A stretch of 64,000 bases of DNA from JAKFDI01 sp036676235 (GCA_036676235.1 JAKFDI010000040.1:1-64000), one strand, 5' to 3'; positions 34,223 through 43,426 are shown, counted from the first letter of the stretch. A program made the numbers and translations. Notes: generated by a model not told the origin, from the letters alone.

Positions 34223-36601
34223 TCAATCCAGCACGAAAGCCACCACGGCATCGCCGAGCGTGGTGCCGAAGGAGCCGTGGCCGCCGGCGGCCACCACCAC
34301 CATCTGCTTGCCGCCGGCGCGGTAGGTCATGGGCGTGGCCTGGCCGCCCGCGGGCAGGCGCGCCTGCCACAGCTTGCGGCCGGTGGTCACGTCGTAGGCA
34401 CGCAGGTAGTTGTCCAGCGTGCCGCTGTAGAACATCACGCCGCCGGCGGTGACGAGCGGCCCGCCGAGGCTGGGCACGCCCATGCCGAAGGGAATCGGCA
34501 CGATCGGTATGGAGTCCCGCACCGTTCCGTTGCGCTGCAGCCAGGCGTGTTCGCCGGTGCGCAGGTCGGTGCCGGCAAGCAGGCCCCAGGGCGGCTCCTG
34601 GCACGGGATGCCGAGCGGCGAGGTGAACGGCCCCATCTCGAACGCATACCGGCCGCCGAAATTCTCGTTCCACGGCTCGGCGTCTTCGCCCTCGGTGACG
34701 AGCCGCGCGTTCGGGTCGGTGCGCGGCACCAGCTTGTGCGTGAACGCGAGCCGCACCGGGCTGGCGATCAGCACCTCGCGCACCGGATCGACGGCCACGC
34801 CGCCCCAGTTGAAGACGCCGGTATTGCCCGGGTAGACGAGGCTGCGCTCGGTGGAAGGCGGCGTCCACGGTCCGTCGTAGCGCAGCGAGCGGTAGCGGAT
34901 GCGGCAGATGAGCTGATCCCACGGCGTCGCGCCCCACATGTCCGCCTCGCGCAGCGGCGGCGGCATGAAGCTGAGCGACGACTGCGGCTGCTCGGGCGCG
35001 GCGGTCGCATCCGGCATGGGGCTGGGCGGCGCTTCCACCTCGCCCACCGGCAGCAGCGGCTCGCCGGTGCGGCGATCCAGCACGAACAGGTCGCCCTGCT
35101 TGGTGGGCGCCACGAGTGCGGGCACCAGCTCGCCGTCGATGGTCAGATCCACGAGCGTGGGCTGCGACGGCACGTCGCGGTCCCAGAGGTCGTGGTGCAC
35201 GGTCTGGAACACCCAGCGCATCTTTCCCGTCACGAGATCGAGCGCCACCACCGAACTCGTCACGCGCTCGACGTCCGGCCCGCGTTCGTTGCCGAGCAGG
35301 TCGGGCGAGCGGTTGGCGATGGGCAGGTAGACCATGCCGAGGATCTCGTCCACGCTCGCCACCGACCACATGTTCGGCCCGCCCGCGCTGTATTGCTGGC
35401 CCTCGGGCAGCGGCGCGGTGTCTTCAGGCTTGAGCGGATCCCAGTTCCACACCAGCCGGCCGGTGCGCACGTCGAAGGCGCGGATCACGCCCGACGGGTT
35501 CTCCATCATCTCGTTGTCGTTGATGGCGGCGCCCACGATCACCAGATCGCGCGTCACCGCCGGCGGCGAGGTGAGCATGTAGGCGCCGGGGCGCAGGTTG
35601 GGCATGTTCACGGCGAGGTTCAGCTCGCCGTTGTCGGCGAAGCCGGCGCAGCGCTCGCCGGTGGCGGCATCGAGCGCGATGAGGCGGGCGTCGATGGTCG
35701 GCAGGAAGATGCGCCGAGCGCAGGGTTCGTCGGGTGTCGCCGGGCCGGCTTTGGCTTCGTGGTAGGCGAGGCCGCGGCAGGTCAGGTGCTGCCGTGTCAC
35801 GCCCGTCGTCACCTGCGGATCGAAGCGCCAGCGCTCCTGCCCCGTGGCCGCATCGAGCGCGATGGCGATGCTGTGCGGCGTGCACAGGTACAGCAGGTCG
35901 CCGATCTTCAGCGGCGTGAGTTCGAAGGTGGTCTCGTTCGGATCACGCTCGCCCTTGCGGTCGCCGGTGTGGAAGGTCCACGCCGGCTTCAGCCGGTCGA
36001 TCGTCTGCGGCGTGATGTCGGCGAGCGACGAATAGCGCTGCCCGTAGGCCGAGCCGCCGTAGGCCGGCCAGTCGTCTCCGGCGGGCGGCGGGCCGGCGAT
36101 CTCGGGCGCGGGACCGGCGTGCGCCTCGGCGCGCGGCAAGGGCAGATGGCTCTCGAAGGCATCGCGCAGCAGCGAGCCGATGGTCACCGCCACCACCAGC
36201 AGCATCACCGCGCCGAGCGCGATGCGCGGTGCGCGCCATCGCGGCGTGGACGTTGTCGGCGCTCCGAGCACCGCATCGTTGCGTGAGGCGACGAGCGCGC
36301 GTTCTATCCACGGCGTGAGCAGCCACAGGCCCACCACCGCCAGGAAGGCGCCGCGCGGCACCAGCGCCCAGCGGTCGAGCCCCGCCTCCCACAGCGCCCA
36401 GGCCAGCACACCCAGCATCAACAGTGCATAGACCCACAGGGCCTGCACTCGCCGGCGGGCGAGCAGCACGCCGGCGATCAGCAAGGCCAGCCCCAGCACG
36501 ATGTAGCCCCAGCTTCCGCCGAGCATCGCCAGCCAGACGCCGCCGCCCAGCAGCGGCAGCGCCAGCAAGGCGAGAAGCCATCCGGTCAACACTGCGCTCA
36601 C
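34223..36601 (-). CDS. gcd: Membrane-bound PQQ-dependent glucose dehydrogenase
   Basis: This quinoprotein oxidises glucose to gluconolactone in the periplasm and feeds electrons to ubiquinone. The N-terminal 140 residues hold about five membrane helices. The rest is a PQQ beta-propeller starting at DWPAYGGSAYGQRYSSL, with HDLWDRDVPSQPTL (the catalytic Asp region), TKQGDLFVLDRRTGEP (Lys near PQQ) and FNWGGVAVDP. The start was moved to the GTG at 36601, because a perfect aaaggagg lies 6 bases upstream; this gives 792 residues, close to the 796 of E. coli Gcd. An ATG 141 bases earlier would add a charged, unneeded extension. PQQ synthesis genes are not in the window. Confidence 0.94.
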   Translation of the reverse strand: MSAVLTGWLLALLALPLLGGGVWLAMLGGSWGYIVLGLALLIAGVLLARRRVQALWVYALLMLGVLAWALWEAGLDRWALVPRGAFLAVVGLWLLTPWIERALVASRNDAVLGAPTTSTPRWRAPRIALGAVMLLVVAVTIGSLLRDAFESHLPLPRAEAHAGPAPEIAGPPPAGDDWPAYGGSAYGQRYSSLADITPQTIDRLKPAWTFHTGDRKGERDPNETTFELTPLKIGDLLYLCTPHSIAIALDAATGQERWRFDPQVTTGVTRQHLTCRGLAYHEAKAGPATPDEPCARRIFLPTIDARLIALDAATGERCAGFADNGELNLAVNMPNLRPGAYMLTSPPAVTRDLVIVGAAINDNEMMENPSGVIRAFDVRTGRLVWNWDPLKPEDTAPLPEGQQYSAGGPNMWSVASVDEILGMVYLPIANRSPDLLGNERGPDVERVTSSVVALDLVTGKMRWVFQTVHHDLWDRDVPSQPTLVDLTIDGELVPALVAPTKQGDLFVLDRRTGEPLLPVGEVEAPPSPMPDATAAPEQPQSSLSFMPPPLREADMWGATPWDQLICRIRYRSLRYDGPWTPPSTERSLVYPGNTGVFNWGGVAVDPVREVLIASPVRLAFTHKLVPRTDPNARLVTEGEDAEPWNENFGGRYAFEMGPFTSPLGIPCQEPPWGLLAGTDLRTGEHAWLQRNGTVRDSIPIVPIPFGMGVPSLGGPLVTAGGVMFYSGTLDNYLRAYDVTTGRKLWQARLPAGGQATPMTYRAGGKQMVVVAAGGHGSFGTTLGDAVVAFVLD

Positions 36602-36607
36602 GTTCGG

Positions 36608-36614
36608 CCTCCTT
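36608..36614 (-). promoter_or_regulatory. Shine-Dalgarno that fixes the gcd start
   Basis: On the minus strand the sequence aaaggagg ends 6 bases before a GTG at 36601. It is the strongest ribosome binding site near the gene and selects that GTG over the upstream ATG at 36742. Confidence 0.75.
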
Positions 36615-36806
36615 TGCAACGAGACGCCCCGGCGAATGGGCGCCTGTGAGTCCTCGGCAGGCACGACTTCGCGATGAGCCGGCCGCCGCGTCTTGGTCTT
36701 GTCTCCCCAGCAAGCGAGGAACCCGGGGCGCACCCAGCTCACGCCTCGCCGGCGCAGGCACCGCGCTTGCCGCCTCTTCGGGCCTTCCTTTCTTCAGGAG
36801 CAACAC

Positions 36807-37214
36807 ATGGCCAACTCGCGCAAGAGCAACGACACCGCCGCCGGCACCGAACCCTTCACCGAGCGCGCCGGCACCCCGGATGCGCAGCGCGGCCGCGCCA
36901 AGGAAGCCGGCCTCAACACCGACACGCGCGGCGGCCCCGGTTCGGCGGCGCGTGCCGGCCACGAGAACCACGAGGCCTCACCGGGCGACGGCCTCTTCGA
37001 CGAAGAGAGCACCGAGCCGCGCGCCGACACGCGCATCGGCAAGCACTCGTCGCAGGGTCTGAAGGGCGCGCAGGGCAGCGGCGGCGGCGCCGAGCGCGGC
37101 ATCAACCAGCCACCGCCGCGCGCACGGCCGAGCGACGCGCGACGCGGCAGTGCGTCATCGGATGCCGACGACGCCGGCATCGATCCGGCGGGCGCCGGAC
37201 CCGGCGGACGCTGA
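36807..37214 (+). CDS. Hydrophilic disordered protein of unknown function
   Basis: This 135-residue protein is dominated by Gly, Ala, Asp, Glu, Arg and Ser, with no hydrophobic core, signal or membrane segment. Short motifs such as RGRAKEAG and SSQGLKGAQGSGGG recall stress-linked hydrophilic proteins, but I do not recognise a family. The ATG at 36807 has caggag 6 bases upstream. It is divergent from gcd across a 205-bp gap and converges with a broken small gene. Confidence 0.7.
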   Translation: MANSRKSNDTAAGTEPFTERAGTPDAQRGRAKEAGLNTDTRGGPGSAARAGHENHEASPGDGLFDEESTEPRADTRIGKHSSQGLKGAQGSGGGAERGINQPPPRARPSDARRGSASSDADDAGIDPAGAGPGGR

Positions 37215-37223
37215 GCTGTTCCG

Positions 37224-37387
37224 CTACGCCGGCCAGTACGCGCCGACGTAGCCGCGGTAGGGGTTGCCGTACACACGACGGCCGGCCGCCTCGTGGTCGG
37301 CCATGAAGCGCTCCACCGCCTCGGGCGTGCCGCCCTTGAACATTCCTTTTGCGCGCCGAGCACGAAGCGCCATTCCTTGTCGATCAC
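37224..37387 (-). pseudogene. Small frameshifted gene remnant downstream of GFA gene
   Basis: Just after the GFA gene, a frame opens at the GTG at 37387 (VIDKEWRFVLGAQK). It then appears to continue in another frame (MFKGGTPEAVERFMADHE to VGAYWPA and a stop at 37224). One extra base in the aaaagg run near 37345-37350 would join them into a single protein of about 54 residues ending in a Tyr/Gly-rich tail. Both halves read like protein, so this looks like a gene with a one-base deletion, or a sequence error. I do not know its family. Confidence 0.45.
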
Positions 37388-37391
37388 GGGG

Positions 37392-37886
37392 TCAGTCTCT
37401 TGATGTGAGCCCGCGCCGTGCATGCCATTCGGCGAGCGACACATCGGGGTAGGCGTCGAAGCGTGCGTCGGCGCTCGTGCCTTCAACCGGCACCCAGGGC
37501 GCCTTGGAGCCCAGCATCATGTGCACATGTTCGGGCGCGGCCGGCAGTGGCGTGTCGATGGCGCTGGCGTGCGGGTGCACGAGATCGGGCCAGATCGGAT
37601 CCCACAGCCACAGCGCGCTGCCGCAGCGCGCACAGAAGTGGCGCTCGCCCGAACTCGCGTGCGTGCCGCCGCCGGTCTTGTCGGGCATCTGCGCCCGGTA
37701 GACGCGCAAATGGCGCCGGCCCGTCACCTTCATCGTGCGGAAGTCGGCGCCGAGGTTGATGGCGTAGCCGCCGCCGCCCGCCGTCTTGCGGCAGATGGCG
37801 CAGTAGCAGCGCATGAACGGCCGCGGCTCGGCCGACTCGACGCTGAACTTCACGCTGCCGCAATGGCAGGAACCTTGCAGATGCAT
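37392..37886 (-). CDS. GFA family (glutathione-dependent formaldehyde-activating enzyme-like) protein
   Basis: This 164-residue zinc protein has the Cys pattern of the GFA fold: GSCHCGSVKF at the N-terminus, CYCAICRKT around residue 42, and HFCARCGSALW in the second half. Founder enzymes condense formaldehyde with glutathione, but most family members have unknown substrates. I chose the ATG at 37886 (MHLQGSCHCG) because ggag sits 7 bases upstream and the family usually starts right before this motif; two earlier in-frame ATGs (37922, 37898) are possible. Confidence 0.9.
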   Translation of the reverse strand: MHLQGSCHCGSVKFSVESAEPRPFMRCYCAICRKTAGGGGYAINLGADFRTMKVTGRRHLRVYRAQMPDKTGGGTHASSGERHFCARCGSALWLWDPIWPDLVHPHASAIDTPLPAAPEHVHMMLGSKAPWVPVEGTSADARFDAYPDVSLAEWHARRGLTSRD

Positions 37887-37913
37887 CACGTTCTCCATCG
37901 TCTCGATCACAAG

Positions 37914-37936
37914 GGCGGGCAACTAAAATGCCCGCC
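37914..37936 (+). promoter_or_regulatory. Inverted repeat around a -10-like box
   Basis: The sequence ggcgggc (37914-37920) and its complement gcccgcc (37930-37936) flank aactaaaat, whose taaaat (37924-37929) is a plausible -10 box for the gene starting at 37968. The overlap of a -10 with a palindrome may mark an operator or simply a promoter; no -35 is obvious. Confidence 0.45.
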
Positions 37937-37967
37937 TTCTTCATTCGACAGCCACTGGATCTACACC

Positions 37968-38345
37968 ATGTACCGCTGTGCCTTCGCTCTTGCTGCCGCC
38001 ATGATGGTCGCAGCCCCGGCCTGCGCGCAGACGCGCAACTTTCCGCAGGACGCCCTGCGCGGCGAACTCACCATCGGCACGCCGCCCGAAGCACGGCTGA
38101 ACGACCGCGACGTGCGGCTCTCGCCCGGCGCGCGCATCCGCAATGCGAAGAACCTGTTCGTGCTGACCAACGCGGTCGCCGGCGCGGAACTGGTGGTGAA
38201 CTACACGCTGGACCTCAGCGGCAACATCCGCGACGTGTGGATCCTCACCGCCGAGGAAGCCCGCCGCCAACCCTGGCCCACCACGCCCGAGCAGGCGCAG
38301 CAATGGCAGTTCGACCCGGCCGCCCAGGCCTGGTCGAAGCGCTGA
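37968..38345 (+). CDS. Small exported protein of unknown function
   Basis: This 125-residue protein has a clean signal peptide (hydrophobic FALAAAMMVAAPA, cleavage at ACA-QT). The mature part has a beta-rich look with LNDRDVRLSPGARIRNAKNLFVL, VVNYTLDLSGNIRDVWILT and a Trp-rich end. This pattern recurs in small periplasmic proteins upstream of miaB in Burkholderiales, but I know no function. It ends 11 bp before miaB on the same strand, so the two probably share a transcript. Confidence 0.82.
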   Translation: MYRCAFALAAAMMVAAPACAQTRNFPQDALRGELTIGTPPEARLNDRDVRLSPGARIRNAKNLFVLTNAVAGAELVVNYTLDLSGNIRDVWILTAEEARRQPWPTTPEQAQQWQFDPAAQAWSKR

Positions 38346-38356
38346 AGGAGCCCGCC

Positions 38357-39712
38357 ATGACGGCAACAACAGGCAGGAAGGTCTTCATCAAGACCTTTGG
38401 CTGCCAGATGAACGAATACGACTCGGACAAGATGGCCGACGTGCTGCGCGCCGCCGAGGGTTACACGCCGACCACGGATGTGGAAGAAGCCGACCTCATC
38501 CTCTTCAACACCTGCTCGGTGCGCGAGAAGGCGCAGGAAAAGGTGTTCAGCGACCTCGGCCGCGTGAAGCACCTGAAGGCCAAGGGCACGCTCATCGGCG
38601 TGGGCGGCTGCGTGGCCAGCCAGGAGGGCGCGGCCATCATCGAGCGCGCGCCCTATGTGGACGTGGTGTTCGGCCCGCAGACGCTGCACCGCCTGCCGCA
38701 GATGCTGGCGCAGCGCAGCGCGCAGCAGCGGCCGCAGGTGGACATCAGCTTTCCCGAGATCGAGAAATTCGACCACCTGCCGCCGGCGCGGGTGGACGGC
38801 GCCACGGCCTTCGTCTCCATCATGGAGGGCTGCTCCAAGTACTGCTCGTACTGCGTGGTGCCGTACACGCGCGGCGAAGAGGTGTCGCGCCCGCTCGACG
38901 ACGTGCTGACCGAGATTGCGGGCCTCGCCGACCAGGGCGTGAAGGAAGTGACATTGCTGGGGCAGAACGTCAACGCGTATCGAGGCGCCATGGGCGGTAC
39001 CAGCGAGATCGCCGATTTCGCCCTGCTCATCGAATACGTGGCCGAGATCCCCGGCATCGCGCGCATCCGCTACACCACCAGCCACCCGAACGAGTTCACG
39101 CAGCGGCTGATCGACGCCTATGCCAAGGTGCCGCAGCTCGTGAACCACCTGCACCTGCCGGTGCAGCACGGCAGCGACCGCATCCTGATGGCGATGAAGC
39201 GCGGCTACACCGCGATGGAGTTCAAGAGCACGGTGCGCAAGCTGCGCGCCATCCGCCCCGACATCTGCATCGGCAGCGACTTCATCGTCGGCTTCCCCGG
39301 CGAGACCGACGACGACCACGCGAAGACCATGAAGCTGATCGCGGACATCGGCTTCGATTCGAGCTTCAGCTTCGTCTTCAGCCCGCGCCCCGGCACGCCC
39401 GCCGCGGCACTGCACGACGACACGCCGCAGACGGTGAAGCTCGCGCGCCTGCAGCAACTGCAGGCCGCGATCGAAGCCAACCAGCGCCGCATCGGCCAGT
39501 CGCGCGTGGGCACGGTGCAGCGCATCCTGGTCGAAGGCCCGTCGCGCAAGGATGCGAACGAATTGATGGGCCGCACGGAATGCAACCGCATCGTCAACTT
39601 CGCCGGCGCGCCGCGGCTGATCGGGCAGTTGGTGGACGTGAACATCACCGCTGCCTACCCGCATTCGCTGCGGGCCGAGGTGGTGACGCGGGAGGCGGCG
39701 CTGGCGGGCTGA
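38357..39712 (+). CDS. miaB: tRNA-2-methylthio-N6-dimethylallyladenosine synthase
   Basis: This radical-SAM methylthiotransferase adds the 2-methylthio group to i6A37 of tRNAs that read UNN codons. The N-terminal UPF0004 domain has its three cluster Cys in FGCQMNE, NTCSVRE and GGCVAS. The radical SAM motif is Cys-X3-Cys-X2-Cys in EGCSKYCSYCVVPY. A TRAM domain closes the protein (GRTECNRIVNF). The start is the ATG at 38357 with aaggag at 38345-38350; length is 451 residues, normal for MiaB. Confidence 0.97.
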   Translation: MTATTGRKVFIKTFGCQMNEYDSDKMADVLRAAEGYTPTTDVEEADLILFNTCSVREKAQEKVFSDLGRVKHLKAKGTLIGVGGCVASQEGAAIIERAPYVDVVFGPQTLHRLPQMLAQRSAQQRPQVDISFPEIEKFDHLPPARVDGATAFVSIMEGCSKYCSYCVVPYTRGEEVSRPLDDVLTEIAGLADQGVKEVTLLGQNVNAYRGAMGGTSEIADFALLIEYVAEIPGIARIRYTTSHPNEFTQRLIDAYAKVPQLVNHLHLPVQHGSDRILMAMKRGYTAMEFKSTVRKLRAIRPDICIGSDFIVGFPGETDDDHAKTMKLIADIGFDSSFSFVFSPRPGTPAAALHDDTPQTVKLARLQQLQAAIEANQRRIGQSRVGTVQRILVEGPSRKDANELMGRTECNRIVNFAGAPRLIGQLVDVNITAAYPHSLRAEVVTREAALAG

Positions 39713-39713
39713 C

Positions 39714-39992
39714 CTAAGCCCGCCGCACGAAGCCGGCGAGCCACAGCCCCACGGCGCAGGCGACCACCATCGCCGCGTAAGTCGCCATCTTCCCGTCACG
39801 CCCGAAGATCACCAGCCCCGCGATCGACACGACCACCGCCGCGACGGACGCCCAGCCCCACAGGCGCAGGAAGCCCACGCTGCGCAACTCGACACGCCAC
39901 AGCAGCTTGGTCGCGAGCGCCGCAATCAGCGCCACGCCCACGCCGGGCGCGAACAGGTTGCACAAATGCCAGAAGGCGCTGAGGAAGTCCAA
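39714..39992 (-). CDS. Small membrane protein of unknown function
   Basis: This 92-residue protein has three hydrophobic segments (about 10-30, 42-62, 68-88) and basic ends (LLWRVELRS and FVRRA). The frame opens with a TTG at 39992 without a strong ribosome binding site, so the start is uncertain. It converges with miaB (1 bp between stops) and is divergent from hemA. Similar small membrane proteins occur next to miaB in related genomes; no function is known. Confidence 0.65.
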   Translation of the reverse strand: MDFLSAFWHLCNLFAPGVGVALIAALATKLLWRVELRSVGFLRLWGWASVAAVVVSIAGLVIFGRDGKMATYAAMVVACAVGLWLAGFVRRA

Positions 39993-40097
39993 GATGCGGT
40001 CTGGAGAGTGAGGCGGGCCATGCCGCCTGAATTGATCCGGGTCAAGTGCCGCGTGAGGTAAAGCGGCTCACCCAAGTCCTTGAATTGCCGCGAATTT

Positions 40098-40103
40098 TAT
40101 AAT
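40098..40103 (+). promoter_or_regulatory. -10 box immediately before hemA
   Basis: A perfect tataat ends only 8 bases before the hemA ATG at 40112. Transcription would start within a few bases of the ATG, implying a leaderless or nearly leaderless message. No good -35 at the normal distance is visible. Confidence 0.55.
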
Positions 40104-40111
40104 CGCCGCCC

Positions 40112-41428
40112 ATGAGCGTTCTGGCCCTCGGCCTCAATCACACGACCGCGTCGCTGGACCTGCGCGGCAAGTTCGCGTTCGCGCCCGACGCGCTTGCGCC
40201 GGTGCTGCAGGCCTTTCGCCAACGTGTGCCGCGCGCGCCCGAGATCGCCATCGTCTCCACCTGCAATCGCACCGAGCTTTATGTGGCGGGCGAACCGGCG
40301 CAGGCCGGCGCGCTGGCCGCACCGGCCGTCGACTGGCTGGCCGAGATGGGCGGCGTGAGCGCGCCCACGCTGCGCCACCACAGCTACGTGCTCGAAGGCG
40401 GCTCGGCCGCGCGCCATGCGTTTCGCGTCGCGAGCGGGCTCGATTCGATGGTGCTCGGCGAGCCGCAGATCCTCGGCCAGATGAAGCAGGCCGTGCGCGA
40501 GGCCGACACCGCCGGCACGCTGGGCAGCACGCTGCACCAGATGTTCCAGCGCTCGTTCTCGGTGGCCAAGGAAGTGCGCAGCTCCACCGAGATCGGCGCG
40601 CATTCCATCAGCATGGCCGCCGCGGTCGTGCGCCTGGCCTCGCAACTGTTCGAGGACCTCGCCGACACGCGCGTGCTCTTCGTCGGTGCGGGCGAGATGA
40701 TCGAACTCGTCGCCACACACTTCGCCGCCAAGGCGCCGCGTTCGATGACGGTCGCCAACCGCACGCTGGAGCGCGGCGAAAAGCTCGCCGGCCGCTTCGG
40801 CGCCGAGGCCATTCGCCTGGCCGACTTGACGCAACGCTTGCACGAATTCGACGCGGTGATTTCCTGCACGGCGAGTTCACTGCCCATCATTGGCCTGGGC
40901 GCCGTGGAGCGCGCGCTCAAGGCACGCAAGCACCGCCCGATCTTCATGGTCGACCTCGCCGTGCCGCGCGACATCGAGCCCGAGGTGGCACGCCTGTCCG
41001 ACGTCTACCTCTACACCGTCGACGACCTGTCGGCCCTGGTGCAGACGGCCGGCGAAAAGCGCCAGGCTGCCGTGCAGCAGGCCGAAGCCATCATCGAGAC
41101 CGGCGTGCAGGGCTTCGTGCACTGGCTCGACCAGCGCGGCACCGTGCCCCTCATCAAGGCACTGAACGCGCAGGCCGACGACTGGCGCAGCGCAGAGATC
41201 GCACGCGCGCGCCGGCTACTTGCCAAGGGCGAAAGCGTGGATGCGGTGCTGGAAGCCCTGTCACGTGGCCTCACGCAGAAGATGCTGCACGGCGCGCTGG
41301 CCGAACTGCACGCCGCCGACGCCGAGCAGCGAACGCAGCTCGCGAGCACCGTCTCGCGCCTGTTCCTGCGCAGCGCGACGACCAGCCCCCGGCCCGATTC
41401 CCCGGACGCTGCCGACACCGAGCGTTAG
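40112..41428 (+). CDS. hemA: Glutamyl-tRNA reductase
   Basis: This is the first committed step of C5-pathway heme synthesis: NADPH-dependent reduction of Glu-tRNA to glutamate-1-semialdehyde. The catalytic Cys51 lies in STCNRTELY, the tRNA/substrate region in SGLDSMVLGEPQILGQMK, the NADPH-binding motif in VLFVGAGEM, and the C-terminal dimerisation helix follows. The gene lacks a Shine-Dalgarno, in keeping with the -10 box placed directly before its ATG. prfA follows 88 bp later and prmC overlaps prfA, giving a conserved hemA-prfA-prmC order. Confidence 0.97.
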   Translation: MSVLALGLNHTTASLDLRGKFAFAPDALAPVLQAFRQRVPRAPEIAIVSTCNRTELYVAGEPAQAGALAAPAVDWLAEMGGVSAPTLRHHSYVLEGGSAARHAFRVASGLDSMVLGEPQILGQMKQAVREADTAGTLGSTLHQMFQRSFSVAKEVRSSTEIGAHSISMAAAVVRLASQLFEDLADTRVLFVGAGEMIELVATHFAAKAPRSMTVANRTLERGEKLAGRFGAEAIRLADLTQRLHEFDAVISCTASSLPIIGLGAVERALKARKHRPIFMVDLAVPRDIEPEVARLSDVYLYTVDDLSALVQTAGEKRQAAVQQAEAIIETGVQGFVHWLDQRGTVPLIKALNAQADDWRSAEIARARRLLAKGESVDAVLEALSRGLTQKMLHGALAELHAADAEQRTQLASTVSRLFLRSATTSPRPDSPDAADTER

Positions 41429-41516
41429 CGCCGCAACCGCCCGCGGGCGGTGTGGTTGCGCGGGCATCCGCGCCGTGCGCCGGCCCTTCCCTGAAGATCA
41501 GCCGAGCACCCGACCG

Positions 41517-42602
41517 ATGAAAGATTCGCTGCGTCAACAGCTGGAGCGCCTGGGCATGCGGCTCGGCGAACTCGACGCGACCCTCGCCGACCCGACGATC
41601 GCAAGCGACATGAAGCGCTACCGCGCGCTCAGTCGCGAGCATGCCGAGGTGGCGTCGGTGGTCGACCTGTTCCGCCGTTTCGAGCAGCGCGAGCGCGACC
41701 GCCAAGCCGCGCAAGACATGCTGGCCGACGCCGAGATGGCCGAGATGGCGCAAGACGAGATCGCCGCCGCCGAAGCCGACATCGAGCGCCTGCAGGCCGA
41801 GCTGCAGACCGCCCTGCTGCCGCGCGACCCGGACGACGAACGCAACGCCTTTCTCGAAATCCGCGCCGGCACCGGCGGCGATGAATCGGCGCTGTTCGCC
41901 GGTGACCTGGTGCGCATGTACCTGCGCTACGCCGAACGCCGCGGCTGGCGCGTGGAGGTGATGTCGCAGAGCGACGCCGAACTCGGCGGCTACAAGGAAG
42001 TGGTGTTCCGCATCGAAGGCAGCAATGTCTATGGCGACCTGCGCTTCGAATCCGGCGGACACCGCGTGCAGCGCGTGCCGGCCACCGAAACGCAGGGCCG
42101 CATCCACACCAGCGCCTGCACGGTGGCCGTGATGCCCGAGCCCGACGAGACCGAGGAAATCACGCTCAACCCGGCGGAGCTGCGCATTGACACCTTCCGC
42201 GCCAGCGGCGCCGGCGGCCAGCATGTGAACAAGACTGACAGCGCGATCCGCATCACCCACCTGCCCACGGGCCTGGTCGCCGAATGCCAGGACGACCGCT
42301 CGCAGCACCGCAACAAGGCCAAGGCGCTGGTGGTACTGGCCGCGCGCCTGCGCGAGAAGGAGCAGAGCGAACGTGCCGCCAAGGAAGCCGCCACGCGCAA
42401 GAGCCTGATCGGCAGCGGCGACCGCAGCGACCGCATCCGCACCTACAACTTCCCGCAGGGGCGGCTGACGGACCACCGCATCAACCTCACGCTCTACAAG
42501 CTGCAGTTCATCATCGACGGCGAACTCGACGATGTGATCGCGGCGCTGCGTGCGGCGCGTGCCGCCGAGCAACTCGCGACGCTGGAAAGCGGCGAGGCGT
42601 GA
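41517..42602 (+). CDS. prfA: Peptide chain release factor 1
   Basis: RF1 reads UAA and UAG stop codons and releases the finished peptide. The codon-reading tripeptide Pro188-Ala189-Thr190 (VPATETQG) identifies RF1 rather than RF2, and the catalytic GGQ is at 233-235 (GAGGQHVNKTD). Length is 361 residues. The start is the ATG at 41517; the ribosome binding site is weak. The Gln of GGQ is the methylation target of PrmC, encoded by the next, overlapping gene. Confidence 0.97.
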   Translation: MKDSLRQQLERLGMRLGELDATLADPTIASDMKRYRALSREHAEVASVVDLFRRFEQRERDRQAAQDMLADAEMAEMAQDEIAAAEADIERLQAELQTALLPRDPDDERNAFLEIRAGTGGDESALFAGDLVRMYLRYAERRGWRVEVMSQSDAELGGYKEVVFRIEGSNVYGDLRFESGGHRVQRVPATETQGRIHTSACTVAVMPEPDETEEITLNPAELRIDTFRASGAGGQHVNKTDSAIRITHLPTGLVAECQDDRSQHRNKAKALVVLAARLREKEQSERAAKEAATRKSLIGSGDRSDRIRTYNFPQGRLTDHRINLTLYKLQFIIDGELDDVIAALRAARAAEQLATLESGEA

Positions 42603-43426
42603 CTTTCACGCTTGCTGCCGCACTGGCCGAAGCGCGCGCTGCGGGGCTCGACCGGCTCGATGCGCAGCTCCTGCTCGGCCACGTGCTGCAGCGCCCGCGC
42701 AGCTGGCTGCTGGCGCATGACGCGGATCCGCTGAACGCGCAAGACGCCGTCGCCTTTCGCAGCGCCGTGCAGCGCCGCGCGGCCGGCGAGCCGGTGGCCT
42801 ACATCGTCGGCAGCAAGGAGTTCCGCGGCCTGTTGCTGCAGGTGAATGCTTCCGTGCTGGTGCCGCGACCCGACACCGAAACGCTGGTCGAGTGGGCGCT
42901 CGAATGCATGGCGCCGCTGGATGCGCCCACGGTGGTGGATCTCGGCACCGGCAGCGGCGCCATCGCGCTGGCGTTGAAGCAGGCCCATCCGGCGGCGCGT
43001 GTCCACGCCATCGACGCGAGCGCCGCCGCGCTCGCCACCGCCCGGACCAACGCCGCGCGGCTGCAGCTGGATCTGCGCTTTCACCCCGGCGACTGGTGGT
43101 CAGCCGTGGACGGTCAGCGCTTCCAACTCGCCGTGAGCAACCCGCCCTACATCGCCGAAGGCGACCCGCATCTGGCCGCACTGCACGCCGAACCGGCCAT
43201 GGCGCTGACCTCGGGCGCAGACGGCCTGGATGCCATCCGCCGCATCGTGGCCGACGCACATGCCCACCTCGAACCGGGCGCCTGGCTGCTGCTGGAACAC
43301 GGCCACGATCAAGCGGAACGCGTGGCGATGCTGCTGCGCAACGCCGGTTTCGCCACAGTGCAGAGCCGCCGCGACCTCTCCGGCGTGAACCGCTGCACGG
43401 GCGGGCGGATACCGGCAGTACAGTGA
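42599..43426 (+). CDS. prmC: Release factor glutamine methyltransferase
   Basis: This SAM-dependent enzyme methylates the GGQ glutamine of RF1 and RF2. An N-terminal helical domain is followed by the SAM motif DLGTGSGAIALAL and the catalytic Asn181-Pro-Pro-Tyr184 (VSNPPYIAE). The start is the GTG at 42599, which overlaps the prfA stop as GTGA, so translation is coupled; there is no nearby ATG that keeps the N-terminal domain. Length 275 residues. Confidence 0.95.
   Translation: MTFTLAAALAEARAAGLDRLDAQLLLGHVLQRPRSWLLAHDADPLNAQDAVAFRSAVQRRAAGEPVAYIVGSKEFRGLLLQVNASVLVPRPDTETLVEWALECMAPLDAPTVVDLGTGSGAIALALKQAHPAARVHAIDASAAALATARTNAARLQLDLRFHPGDWWSAVDGQRFQLAVSNPPYIAEGDPHLAALHAEPAMALTSGADGLDAIRRIVADAHAHLEPGAWLLLEHGHDQAERVAMLLRNAGFATVQSRRDLSGVNRCTGGRIPAVQ

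Noticed and set aside
40000..40097. Riboswitch upstream of hemA
   Set aside because: The short GC-rich segment forms no known aptamer pattern, and the -10 box sits too close to the ATG for a leader RNA.
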